Assembly: GCA_003116995.1 (NCBI GenBank)
Contig: BDSL01000070.1
Coordinates: 310,001 to 374,000, forward strand
Reading direction: 5' to 3'
Source: Yamagishiella unicocca
Taxonomy: Eukaryota > Chlorophyta > Chlorophyceae > Chlamydomonadales > Volvocaceae
DNA: 64,000 nucleotides
Below are positions 22,640 through 34,088 of the stretch, piece by piece. How positions within the stretch are numbered: the first letter of the stretch is position 1; every line of letters starts with the position of its first letter. The notes below the pieces were generated by a model. That model ran no database searches. It saw nothing but the letters and a program-made list of their open reading frames with translations, and had not been told where the DNA came from. Position numbers and translations under genes: made by a program.

Positions 22640-24092
22640 CCGGTAATTACATAGGAGTATAAATGACTCCTGTGTCAATGTGTCAACCACCCAGGGGGAA
22701 GTTGCCCAAATGCCCCCCCATGAGTAATACACCAACTGCAGCCCAAGCGGCCCCTCAGTCAGAGATCCTAGCCGAGCGCCGCGATAAGGTGAGTACGACA
22801 CCCACACCTGAGACCCAGGAAAATCCCCGCCCAAAATGGGCCAGCACCCAGCCCGAAAAGAGGGGGAGAAAAAGGGAGCACACGCAGGAGCACCGGCCAG
22901 CCGGGACCTAACCCGCCCAGCGCCCGCCCCCTCGGTAGTAACCGTTCTAATGGGTCTCAGATTGCAAGGTAGCGCCATCGGGCGCGTCGGTGTACGGATT
23001 GGAGCTAGAAGCAGGGCAGCATTTTTAGGAGCGGTGTCCCTGGAGCTACCGACGTGACGAAAATGGGCTGTGTAACTGTTCAAACCCGTCCGTATTACCC
23101 CATGGACATTCGCCACATCCGTGCACCGCCTGTCCTCCTGCGCCGTTCGGTCCTGGCTTCGAGCACATGGGGTGCTCCTCTGAAATTTAGTCGCTTGTCC
23201 GTCGAAAGCGGCCAAAAGCTGGAATCCCAAAGTGTGTCGGATCCATAGATCCAGACCCGATTCGGCCACCGATATGAGCACCAGATTGCCAGTCACTGGT
23301 TCCTTTTGTGACACTCAGCATGGATGATATTCTACGTTCTACCGGAAAGCGCAGGCGTATCTCTCCAGATGCGAAGCTGCGCGCGTCTGCTCTCCGGACT
23401 TTTCCTAGCGTTCCTCGCGACCGGCACGCTATCTACTAGAGCATCATGGAGGCCATCAAAGCTAGATCACTGTGAGCTGCATCCCGAGATTGAGGCGCGG
23501 TGAGTATACCGGTACGCGCCCTCATCCTCATGTACATGTGTGCGCTTGGCCGCTATTGTATGGGCGAAATATACTTGCCTAAGGGTTTCGCGCGCTGGAA
23601 GCTGCGAGGAATCGTATTCATCTATCATATGGAGCGGTGGCTTGACACGGCTTGTTGATGAGAGAGACCTAGCTAGGATCCTCGAACCGCCGGTCTTTTC
23701 CTGCGTTAGCGCTCCCTCCGATGCCTGACGGAATGAGTCAGAGGGGCACGTTGACCTTGCCCCATCCGCGGCATCTCGATGTCGTCTTCCAGTCACCTGC
23801 CCTGGCCCTCGTCGCCCGAAACGCCCGTGGTAGTCTCCTCCCGCACAGCAGCCCCCTGCCGCATCGCCCCACTACTGCTGCCAACAAATGCCCGCGGCAC
23901 CCACTTGCGCTCCGCATCGTCCCGGCTCTTCCGGCGGCGAGTCTTCCATTGGCCAACACGCAGCCCCGCAGTTCACCCCCAGGCGGCGCCTCCGCACCTC
24001 CCGGCATCCGGTCACACTTCCGCACCCAGCCCAGCAACCGTCGCATTCCCAACCCCCCAACGGCAGGTGTCGCCTACGTATAGAAAGCCGTG

Positions 24093-24095
<3 letters not shown>
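22640..24095. other. No supported gene
   Basis: Open frames on both strands are long but compositionally biased, and show no motif or splice-consistent continuation. The stretch may include the 5' part of the glycosyltransferase gene, whose first exons I could not find. Confidence 0.5.

Positions 24096-24182
<87 letters not shown>
24096..24182. repeat. (TG)43 microsatellite
   Basis: Uninterrupted TG/GT dinucleotide run of about 87 nt, upstream of or within the 5' part of the glycosyltransferase gene. Confidence 0.95.
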
Positions 24183-24185
<3 letters not shown>

Positions 24186-24432
24186 GCGGCCACAGTTGTT
24201 TCCGACGCTGTCCTCCCTTGTGCGCCACATCAGCCAGCCGCCAGCGAGCTCCTTCACCTCACGAGACACCCACACCCCCCCCGGCACGGATCCCGCTACG
24301 CTCCGACCCCTGCATCGCTGCTCTGCTACCGTACTACGCCGTACCGTGCCGTACCGATGACGCCGAACTGCTACACGCGCCCATGCCCGCGCTGCCTGCC
24401 TGCCTGCTCGCCGCAGCAGCATCCACCGCGAC

Positions 24433-27400
24433 GTGGCTTTCTGGGGCGACTCCGGCATCGGCGAGGAGGTGGCGCTGTCGGTGTGTAACTTCTGCGATGT
24501 CAGCGGCGGCGGCGGCAGCCAGCAGGTGGGCCGGCGGCAGCGGCAGCGGCGGCGGGACCGCGCGCGGGTGCTGCTGGATGAGGGGCAAGACTGCAACAAG
24601 CCCCAGCGAGTGCTCGTCCAGAACGGCACCCAGTATCTAACCAACCTGGTGTCAGCGGCCTACCTGGGCCCCTTCGAGCACATTGGCTTCTTGGTGGAGC
24701 TATACGAAGCGAGCCAGGTGGGGGGGGAGTCGAGGAAGACCCGTGGGGGGAAGTCGGGATGGCGGGAGGGGGTTCCGGAAGGGGAGTTACAATAATTCCG
24801 GAAGGGGAGGGAGGGAGGGGGGAAACCAATCAACCAACCAACCAACCAACCAACCAATGACAACCCGTCGACGCCCCGCAGGTGTTCAGGTGCGCAACTG
24901 GTGCGTTGTTCGGTTGGTCGTTGTATCTCGCGATGGCGGCGGCAGGGCAGGTGGAGTGGGGGCGGGGTGGGCGCCTCTTTCGCGGGGGAGGTAGCGCACG
25001 GATAAGGGCCGTGGGACCTGGGCCGCCATCGTACTCCAAATACACATCCCTTCCCTCCCTCCTCCCTCCTCCCCCCGCCCTCACCCCCCACCCTCCTACA
25101 TAAGGCTCCCCGACGTCGAGTTCACGTATTGGTTCGGTGAGTTGGCACACTGGTACCTGACTCAAAGGGAAGACTTAGGCAGGCAGTGCGAACGCATGCC
25201 TCGTCAGTTAGTGACCAACCGCTACAAACCGCCCAACCGCCCCCTCACCCACACCGAGAGGGAGTTCGTCTAGGCGTAGCAGCTGGGGGAGGAACTCGTT
25301 CTCGGGCTTTGACCTACCTTGCCCAGTAGTTATTCGAATCCAAACAAGGATGTTTGATTTCCGACCTACGGGTTTCATTGCCCCGCCCGCTTCCCCTCCC
25401 GCCACTCTCCCAGGCGACAACGCCCCCGCAATCACCAAGATCAACCCGGACGGCACCACCACCTGGCCTTACCTGCCGGGAGGAACGCCGCCCGTCATGT
25501 CCTGGAGCAAGTGGGACGAGAACTCGGCGCTCGTCGTGCCGTACTCGGGGGCCTACAGGTGGGAGCCGGGCCGGGGACGCGAGCATCGCTGATACGTGTA
25601 TCGTGCCCGCTAACACGGCTGAGTCGTTTTGTGTGCCCACGCCCACATTGCTGACCCACCTCGGTGGCACGACAACAGCAACTCCCCTTTCCGACGCACC
25701 TCTCCCTATCTCTGCCCATCCCCCCGGACTCTCAACCTAGCCCCTACCGCAGCAAGCGCATGTCCCAGAAATGTGCCCCTCGCCGCCCCTGAAATTCAAA
25801 AAAATACTGAATTTTAAATACGTAATATTGAAACGTCTTCGTAAAAGGCTCCACCCCGATCCCAAATTAAATCCTTGTGCCGTATCCTCCTTGTGCCGTA
25901 CCCTTGTGCCAGGTGCCCGGCGGACAGCTGGGACGTCATCGAGTCACAGCTAGAGACGCAATCGGGCCTCCCCTGGAGCGAGCGCAAAGAGGTGCAGCAG
26001 GGGATCTGGGATCTGCACCGGGCCGGTCGGGGCATTTGATTGGGCGTTTTGAAACCATACGGCCGCATCGGTGGCTGACGGTGCCTCTCTTCACTCCTTC
26101 CTCCCCGCCTTGGACCCTCCCTGGTGCGAACCCAGGTCGCATCGGGCGCTGAAACGGCTTCTGCACCCACTACATTTCCTGGATGACAACGGCGGATGGG
26201 CAGGTGGGGCAGAGCAGGGCAGGGGGGAGACGGGCGGGCTGTCGTACGGGTCGCGGCAGAAGAAAGGCAGGAAATTGGGGGGGGGTCTTGCGAGGTGCCT
26301 TGTCACTCCCGGCACAGGCCGGGGGGGGGGGCTAGACCCAGGCCGAGCCGAACCCCTGCGCTTCTGGCGTCGCTTTATCAACTCCTAACTGGCCCAACTG
26401 CCTCAACCGCCAACGGTCTCAGGTCATGGAGTGCCCGCGCACGCACCTTGGGGACCTGGCGGCGGCAAACCCCGACCTGCTGGACATGTACGACCTGGGA
26501 CGAGCGAGGCCGCTGCCGCTGGCGCACCAGAACGCCTTCAAGTACATTGTGTCAACCGACGGTACGGCAGGCAGTGAGGGGGCGGTCGGGCGTATGTGTG
26601 TGTGCATGTGTGTGTGTGTTTTGTTTTGCGGGTCGGGGGGGCTTCCCTCGCTGTCGTGCCCTCACGCTCCGCCACTGACCCCCGCCGCCATCGCGCCATC
26701 ACATCGCGCCACACTCGCAACCTCCCTCCCTCCCGGGCCCCACGTTCCCCAGAGCGCAATCCCAAACGCAACCCCAAACGCAACCCCAGGCTGGTCCATC
26801 AGCTCCAAGTCTGACAAATATCTCCTGCTCCGAAACCCTTGCTAATAATGTTGCTCCGAAACCCCGGATGCTGGCTGGTCCATCAGCTCCAAGTTTGACA
26901 AGTATCTGCTGCTCCGAAACCCTTGCAAATAATGTTGCTCCGAAACCCGGGATGCTGGGCGCAGGCTGGTCCATCAGCTCCAAGTTTGACAAGTATCTGC
27001 TGCTCGGATCGGCCGTGCTCAAGGTAATCTGTCATAACCGAAGTATCATTTCACGCAGCGGTTTCCGGCTGCTGTCGGGCCGCATCGGGGGTGACACAAC
27101 GCTTGTGTCGTACTCCGGGGCCGTCCTTCCCATCCCAGGACTACAGGCCGGTGTAGGAAGTGGTCTTGGTACATGGTAATTGTGTGTAGGAGCTGTGTGG
27201 TGAGTTGGCGGTGGGACTGGGTGGCATTGGGATTACGCCTCCCTCCTCCTCCCGCAGGCCGCCTCCACTCGGTACGGCTTCTACTACGACGCCATCAAGC
27301 CGTACCAGCACTACCTGCCATTCATGGTGGACTCGAGTGACGACATCTTAGACGTACGTATGGCACCCGCCGGCGGTGCGTTTTCCGCACCTCCTTTAAC

Positions 27401-28546
27401 CCTTGCGTGGGGCATGCCAACAAGTCGCGACCTTGGCGCCAACCGCCGCGCGCCACAACGGCGATACCCGCAACATTTCCTTTGCCTCCACTCGTCCCAA
27501 CCGACATGCCTCCGACAGTTTCCCTAACCAACCCAACGACCACAACCTGTACCGTGCTCCCCAACCGTCCCCAGGTGGTGGCCTGGGCCAAGACCCACGA
27601 CGAGCAGGCGAGACACGTGGCGGAGCGGGCGAGGCGGTTCGCGCTCCGGAACCTCAACCGCTCCTCCCGCTTGTGCTACCTCTTCCGCCTGCTCACCGAG
27701 CTGAGCAAAAAGATGAGGTGGGTTGGCAGGGCGGCCCGCAGTGCAGGGTAGTTCAAAAGGGCAGTCAGCACCCAGGGTCACCCCAGCTCGCCCTTGGCGG
27801 CGGCCGCTCCCAGCCGGTCTCCTACTAGACTGTCGGTTGTTTCTTCGCATGTTGCAAGTGTCTTTTTTCCACGTGTTTCCACGCTGCTCCTCGCGCCCAC
27901 CCGACCCGCCACCCCTTCGGGCCCTCCAGGTACCGACCCAGCTGCCATCGGCGCAAGCTGTGTGTGCCGCTAGCCCGCGAGGTGGGCTTCCTAGCCCAGT
28001 ACGAGCGGACGAAGGCATCATGCAGGTAGGGGGGGATCGGATCGTTCCGATGAGACCACAAAACCCGGGGGCACTGAGGCAGAGAAACGGGCGGTCCAGG
28101 GAGGGAGGGGCCCTCGGCAGGGTCCCACGCGGACCCAGGCCCGCGGACCCAGGGAGGTTACAGAAAAGAATGAACTCGGCGGGGGGCTCTGGGGGCACGA
28201 CATGGGAGGCAGTGAGACGAGTGTCTACCGGTGTCCGAGGGGGCCCGGGGCAGGTCTCAGCTATCCCCCAGGGAGAGGGCGTGTGCGCCTCACACACGTG
28301 TGTATCTGATACACACGGCATCCGCACCCGGCTCCCTCCTCTGACGTGCCGTGCAGGTACCATGAAGTGCTGCTGATGTACGGCGATGACCCTGATGCAG
28401 GGGAGGGGGAGGCCGAGGGGGCTGATGCCGCTGCTACTGTCGGCGGATCCCGCCCGCTGTCGTACTCCGAGCTGCAGCGGCTCCATGAAGGGGGCACCGC
28501 CTGGCCCCGGGACGACCAGCTGGTGCAGCAGCTGGGCCCCCAGTAG
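24433..28546 (+). CDS. Glycosyltransferase family 90 (CAP10/POGLUT-like) protein, multi-exon, 5' end not found
   Basis: Exons, all phase-compatible: about 24,433-24,717; 24,882-24,889 (8 nt); 25,105-25,136; 25,414-25,558; 25,913-26,025; 26,136-26,203; 26,423-26,561; 26,965-27,023; 27,258-27,353; 27,575-27,717; 27,930-28,025; 28,357-28,546. Domain landmarks in order: LPDVEFTYWFGDNAPAITK, PWSERKEV, LAHQNAFKYIVSTDG, then WSISSKFDKYLLLGSAVLK, then YQHYLPFMVDSSDDILD and a helical WAKTHDEQARHVAERARRF. These match the GT90 pattern KY-DG-S-R...LL-GS-vlK followed by HYVP and D-L. Family members transfer sugars in the ER/Golgi; donor and acceptor cannot be told here. The exon at 26,136 carries an in-frame TGA (26,150-26,152) in the only frame its phases allow, so this copy may be a pseudogene. 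The start and any signal anchor lie upstream and were not placed. Confidence 0.8.
26789..27023 (+). repeat. Triplicated exon of the GT90 gene
   Basis: The DG-following exon occurs three times in tandem (starts about 26,789, 26,873 and 26,965). Each begins ggctggtccatcagctccaa. Only the third copy reads through to GSAVLK and a donor (aag/gtaatc). The first two run into cgaaacccttgc and, in copy 1, an in-frame stop. Confidence 0.85.
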
Positions 28547-28606
28547 CAGCTGGGCCCCCAGTAGCAGCTGGGCCCCCAGTAGCAGCTGGGCCCCCAGTAG
28601 CAGCTG
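28529..28606 (+). repeat. 18-bp minisatellite containing the stop codon
   Basis: Four copies of cagctgggcccccagtag and a fifth partial copy. The TAG ending the first copy (28,544-28,546) is the stop of the glycosyltransferase; every further copy repeats an in-frame TAG. Confidence 0.9.
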
Positions 28607-28648
28607 GGTGGCCGCTGTAGCAGACATATATACCCCAACCGTGTCAAA

Positions 28649-28653
28649 TGTAA
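28649..28653 (+). terminator. TGTAA poly(A) signal of the GT90 gene
   Basis: TGTAA lies about 100 nt after the stop codon. This is the usual volvocine polyadenylation signal. Confidence 0.5.
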
Positions 28654-29320
28654 TGACCAGCTGCCAGGAACGTCCCCCACCGGTTGCGGTTGGCAACACA
28701 GAAATTGCACCTGTACGGTTCATGGCATGTAAGGCACGCGCCCACTTCGGGTTTTTCCTGCAGACACGGGATTCACAGATCCGCGATAGGCTATACGTGT
28801 CGACGTCTCGTCCCGGAATATTTGAGGTGGGACGGCTGCTGAAAACCTGAATTAACCAGGATGCAGTAGGCCTTACTGGCGTTCAAACTACCATGGTGGT
28901 GTAATCACGTTTCCGGGAGGCGTCCCACCCTGTAGGTCCTCCTTGAAGGTTGCTGCTGGCCTCAATATTTCACGGATGACCATTAACATATTTTGGAGTT
29001 ACAGTGGAGAATCTGGCAACAAACGGTAAAGTGTAGGTGTCAGGCGGGTACTGTTGATACATTTGTGTGGTAGCCATAGGGCTGGCTAACCAAATCCATG
29101 ATATCGAACCTCCTGCAGCGGCGGCACCAGCTCAGCGGATAGCCTTAGCCCCGTAGGTGCAGTACAGGTGCACGGAGGGGTGCAGAGCACCAGACACGGT
29201 CGGGCTCCCATGCAGGGCCCTACCTGGGCCCTCACTGCCGCACGCGTCTTCAAACGGCCACCTGCAACTCATCAGCACGTGCACCGCCAATGCCGCTAGG
29301 AAACACAGCTCGTACGATGT

Positions 29321-29371
29321 GCCCGATGGTTCTACCTCTTGGTCTGAAACCCACTGTAACCGTTACAACAA
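29321..29371 (+). repeat. 51-bp dispersed element, copy A
   Basis: Begins gcccgatggttctacctctt and ends with the palindrome TGTAACCGTTACA plus acaa. Other copies: 48,404-48,454 (same strand), about 55,815-55,865 (opposite strand), and a right-end half copy at 40,469-40,487. Confidence 0.8.
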
Positions 29372-31796
29372 GCTCTTACAGAGGCGCACCCCTTGGTGGC
29401 AGCGAAGTCGCACCCCACGTCGCACTAACTGGCGCAGATTGCGGCGCTGGGTCTACGGTATGGTGTGTCTTCCCACAGGCTCCCCCATCGAAGTGCGCCC
29501 ATGGATGGCCTCCCACCTGCTGCCAGCGGGTCGGGCAACTCACTCTGGCAGGACCGCATCCCTCCGGATTGGAATTGTCCACGGGTGCTGTGGGAGCTGC
29601 CATCCTGCCAAGCCCTCGTCCAAGCAATATCAACCCAACAGCAAAGTTTGAACTATCGATGTACACAGTCAAAATCACCTCGGCGCCATACCCAATGTGA
29701 GATAGCCCCCCAACCCTGAAGCTCCAGGCAACCCTGAAGCTCCAGGCAACCCTAGCTAATACCAAACACTCCCAAAAAGGAGGACACATGCATACCGGTA
29801 CAAGTGATGAAGTGTGGAACGTTAAAGAGTGGGCGCCCATCCCCTGTGTCAAAGACGAAAACAAACTTATAAGTGGAACTTTCGCAATCATCGTACCTTG
29901 CGAAATATAACCGATGCCCGTCCATAACATCATATCATACACCGTGCGCAAAAGGTGGTGTTATGCCTGCTGACGTTTCTTCGAAGCCATCCAGCACGGG
30001 GCGCGTCGGCCTGCAGCCGTTGCAGCTGCCGTTGCAGCTGCCCTCCCCAGCCGAGGCACGGACACCAGCAACAACAACATTGACAAAGACCAGCTACAAG
30101 GCTCAGATAACAACCTATCATGGGACCGTAGCAATGCCACGACCGCAACCAGACGCGGCCGAGCCACAAGATTCTGCCTGCCACATCCACCCCGAGCCTC
30201 GTGTACGACATGATCTCAATCTTATCCCGCCGGGCCGTCGCTTGGGCCCACTGTACCATCTAACCGACCAATCAGTGCTTCTTTGCTTGCATGCAAATGG
30301 ACAACCTGGCGAACGGGTCACCACGTCTCGGCTGATAAATAGCCCGATTGCTGGCGGAATCGATTAAGGTATAATTGAGCCTCCATGCCTCCGACAAATG
30401 CAGAGATATCTACTTGCCGCGCGTGTCACGCGGTGGCACGAGAGAGCCCAGGTAGGGCTAGGTGCTGCCGCGGCGTCCCACCTACTGCCTGATTTCCACA
30501 TCCCAAAATCAGCCGGCACATAACCACCGCACACCGCACTACCTACCAGCTAGAATCACGACAATGCCCATTGCTTGGACATGGTGGTGGAGGCGGCGGG
30601 CAGGACAGCAGTAGTAGGGGTTGGTTCCCCGATATATAGCCGTACCGCGGCCTTGGTCTCATCCCACATGGGGGTGGGGGAACTGTACAACAGCACAAGA
30701 GGGATAAGATCGCACTAAGGGGGCGGAGGCACGGCACAAGAGCCCTGCGGGCACTCCGGGCGCCGCGACAGCTCTTCACTTGATAAATGGCTTATTTTAC
30801 GACCGGCGCGGACGCATGGATGTTACGATGCACAAGCATGCAGGCCTGCTTCCCTGGAAGCATAGACCCCCCCAAGTAAGGCTGCAACGCAAGCACGTGT
30901 AATGGTCGCATCGCCACCACCACCGCCGCTCCGCGCACCACTGCCACGATCGATCAATTGTCACAGACGGGATCCCAAACCACAACAGGCGCCCCGTAAC
31001 CAATCCCCGCCTAGCTATCCATCTGTCCATCTGTCCGTCTATCCATCTGTTTACCTAGCTTAACTAAGCCCCAGCCCCACACCGCCGGCACCGCGCCGCC
31101 AGGGACGCCTTGCATGCTTAGGCGCGGGAGCCGGCCGATGCGCCTTCGGTAGGCGTCTGTTGTATTCTCAAGCCCCGCCGCCCCCTACCTGCAGTCTCCT
31201 TGCCTCCCCTTGCGGCCATTAAACATACATTTGCATCACTCCATCGCTGACGCAGCTCCCCCAGTGCGGCCTTCCCGGCCCTCAGTCCCCCCCCGGTCTT
31301 GCTCGTTAGCACCGTTCCGAGCGCAAGCATTGATCCAGGCAATATGCCATCCACAAAGCCAGCCAGCCATCCTTCCACCCAGCCAGCAAGCCAGGTAGCC
31401 AACAGTTGAGGCGTAATCTTCGTCAATGCACAGCATCCAAGCTCATCCAAAGGAACAAATTTAGGGAGGGCCCGTCGCTTTCCTCAGCGGCGGGCCCTGC
31501 ATCACCCACCCTGGTATGGGCGTGCAGGCGTCAATATGAAGCTTGGAAAATACATTACACCGAAGCGCAAGACGCAGCCCCCGCAGGGCGCACGAGCCCA
31601 ACCGAGACCAAGCCGTCGTCAGACCAAGTCCCTACCACTAGCGGCAACATCCAACACAAACGCTAACACCAGCCGCTCACCGCGGCTCCCAACTGAAAGT
31701 AGGGCAAGGCAGGGCAAGGCCGGGCCCACGCACCCGCCCCGCCCCGAATCGGTGCGGCCCTCAACCCAGTCCTCCAGCATGTGTCTCAAAACGTCT

Positions 31797-31850
31797 GTTC
31801 TAAACGGTTTTTTCTCGCATCCACGGGTCTTCCTCGAAACCCCGAACCGG
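31797..31850 (+). repeat. AAACGG dispersed element
   Basis: Reads aaacggttttttctcgcatc then cacgggtcttcctcgaaacc. Related copies lie at about 59,940-59,990 and 58,988-59,040 (plus) and about 37,995-38,042 (minus). Confidence 0.6.
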
Positions 31851-32142
31851 CGGGACGCGGCCACTCCCGGGGGGTCAGGAGCCGCCTTGACGCACCTTAC
31901 CAGCACACTGTGGGGAGGCTTACTCTGCTCTCATCGCGGCGTGCATAGCTTCCTTAGACCAGCAGTGAGGACCCCCGCAAGGCAGCAGCAACCGTAACAA
32001 TATTTAGGAATGGCACCACCAACAGCAACCTGCGCCGGCGATTAGTAAACCCTCGTCGCCTCCCCTCCCAGAGCTATCGGGGCATCTGCCAAGCCTCACA
32101 CCAAATGCCACACAGCTGGCTGGCTGGGTAACGGCAGGGCGC

Positions 32143-33361
32143 TCACCCTCCTCGCCGCCCCGCCAGCAGCTCCCGCAATCGCATCTTAAGCGACCGCAGC
32201 CGCCGCTTCAAGGCACTGCGCAGGGAGCCGGAGCGAGAGCCGGTGCAGCCGCCGGAGCCTTGAGCCGCCGCCGCCGCCGCCGGCGGCTCCTTCTTCCTGC
32301 CCCAGGCTGCCGGGGTCGCGGCCGTGATAGCACCCACCGGCGGGAAGACGCCGGCACCGCTAGCAGGCGCGCGCTTGGCGCCGCTGTCAGCAGCCCAAGC
32401 TGGGGACTGCTGTGACGCCCTACCCGGGTTGCCGCATCCGCCCGCCTCCCTGCCGCGAGGCTGGGCGTCGAGGAGCGGTGATGCGGCCGTCGTCTCCTGG
32501 GTGACCGTGGCGTCGGATGGGAGGCCACCGCGCGCCTCATCCTCCGGGTCGACCTCGAGGATGGTACCTGCCACCGCCACCGCCACCGCCACCGCCGCCG
32601 TGGCTGTGGTGGTGGTGGTGGCTGTGGGTGCGCCGCATGCGGTGGCGGCGGCGGCGGCGGCGGCGCTGGAGATGGCCGCAGTGGACGCGTACAGTGTGGA
32701 AGACAGCGCGGGGTCCCCGACGCCTACCAGGCTGAAGCCGCCTACCACGCTTGAGTGGCGCGAGCCGACGGTGCCGTCCAGGATCGCGTTCCCCGTCATC
32801 ATCAGCGACCCGTGGGTCGTTCCGGCAGGACAGCAGACGCCGCTCGTGTACGAGCCCCCTGCCACGTGTGGCACCTCGTGCCACCGGTGGTTGCCGCCGC
32901 TTCCGCCTCCGCAGCCTCCGATCGGTACGGGCGCAGCGAAGGCAACGCCGCCAGGCGCCTCCGTCGCCGCCGCCGACACCGCTGACGGCGGCTGCTGTTG
33001 GACGTTGCTGAGTCGGCTGCGGCTTCTGCTGACGTGCTGTCGTAAATATTGTGAGCTGCTGGAGGCTCCGCCGACCGAAGCCTGGCACTGCCGGCACGGC
33101 GGCGCTGCCGCCGCCGCCCCCGCCGCCGCCGTCAGCGGCTGCTCCGCCAGGCGTCCATGGCGCCGGCTGTGAGTTAGGCGCGTCGCCCAGCAGGCGACAG
33201 CAGCGAGATGGTGGCGCAACGGCGGCGCCCCCAGCCGCCTGGTACTGCGGCTCCGTCTGCGATACGCCGCTGACGGAGATGGAGCTCATCTGACGGCACA
33301 CGGCGCCGCCGCCGCCGCCGCCGCCGCTGCCGCCGCTGCCGCCGCTGCCGCCGCTGCCGCC

Positions 33362-33394
<33 letters not shown>

Positions 33395-33745
33395 TCTGCC
33401 GTGCCTGCTGCTGGCGTCTGATTGAGAGCTCTCGGTGGTGCGTTGCGGTGACCCCGCAGCAGCGTTGCTGGAGAACATCGAGGCCGACCCCGACGCCGCC
33501 ATTCCCGCGGCCCCCGCGGCGGGGGCGCAGGCGGCGGCCAGGCGTGGCATCGCCACCGGCCGCTGGGGGCTGCTGCAGGTGCAGATGTCCCAGCCACCCG
33601 TCCACGTCAGCGCCTGCTCCTTCGTACACTCCATTGGGAAGATGGTGGGGTGCTGCTGCGGGCAGAGGCGGTCCATGGCGCGAACCCATGCTTCAGTGAA
33701 GACGGCTCCGGCGCCGGACAGGCCGATCAGTATGGTAGGCTGGGT
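32143..33745 (-). CDS. Hypothetical Gly/Ala-rich protein with an N-terminal malic-enzyme-like segment
   Basis: An exon starting after an acceptor at 33,745/33,746 reads PTILIGLSGAGAVFTEAWVR, then PTIFPMECTKEQALTWTGG. This is the NAD-binding-domain signature of malic enzyme (GLSGxGxxFTEexxrxM ... IIFPxSNPTxxxECTxeqAyxW), but the SNPT stretch is missing. The frame then becomes Gly/Ser/Ala homopolymeric (33,300-33,400 is a CCG run). From about 33,219 the most protein-like frame is another one, running to 32,143 and ending in a basic RRLRSLKMRLRELLAGRRGG tail. Joining the two needs an intron I could not define. No upstream malic-enzyme exons were found to 34,700. It may be a chimeric or decayed gene; the opposite strand is also open for 280 codons. 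Confidence 0.4.
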
Positions 33746-34088
33746 CTGAGGGGAGGGAGCGAGGGAGGTGGTGGACCCCCGAAGATCGGTATCGGAGGCG
33801 TACGACGCAAGAAGTCGTACATCCACGATGAGGCATTCGTACAGAGCAGGCAATGCTCACATTCACAGCGCACACATCACTTTGGGTGCACTCGTGCGGC
33901 GACTGGTTAGCTTACAGGGATCCGTGTTGACCAAATTGGTTGCGGGATCATGATGCTGGGGGCCCGTGTGCGAGGACATTCAGGTGAGGCGGGAAGGGGG
34001 CGCAACACGCCCGCTAGTCCCCGCCCCTTGGTTCTCCGTCATCACTCATGGCCAGCAGCATCGTGGCTTTATTGGGTGTTAGGCTTAT

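Larger units (their letters stand above)
28660..32140. other. Repeat-rich region with no supported gene
   Basis: Contains one full copy of the 51-bp dispersed element (29,321-29,371), a 20-bp direct repeat (gaagctccaggcaaccct, about 29,718-29,757) and an AAACGG element (about 31,797-31,850). Open frames up to about 190 codons are present on both strands without motifs or splice partners. Confidence 0.5.

Noticed and set aside
22469..23314. 281-codon minus-strand frame
   Set aside because: Its C-terminal part is the minisatellite read as PTPATPATPATP; the rest has no motif or codon pattern suggesting a gene.
23888..24644. Open frames rich in Cys-Val or Thr-His
   Set aside because: By-products of the (TG)43 run in both strands.
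27524..28723. 399-codon minus-strand frame opposite the GT90 exons
   Set aside because: Shadow of the plus-strand gene; the plus strand has matching splice phases and GT90 motifs, the minus strand has none.
32324..33172. 282-codon plus-strand frame opposite the Gly/Ala-rich minus frame
   Set aside because: Low-complexity complement of the minus strand; lacks motifs. The minus strand at least has the malic-enzyme-like exon, though the choice is not certain.
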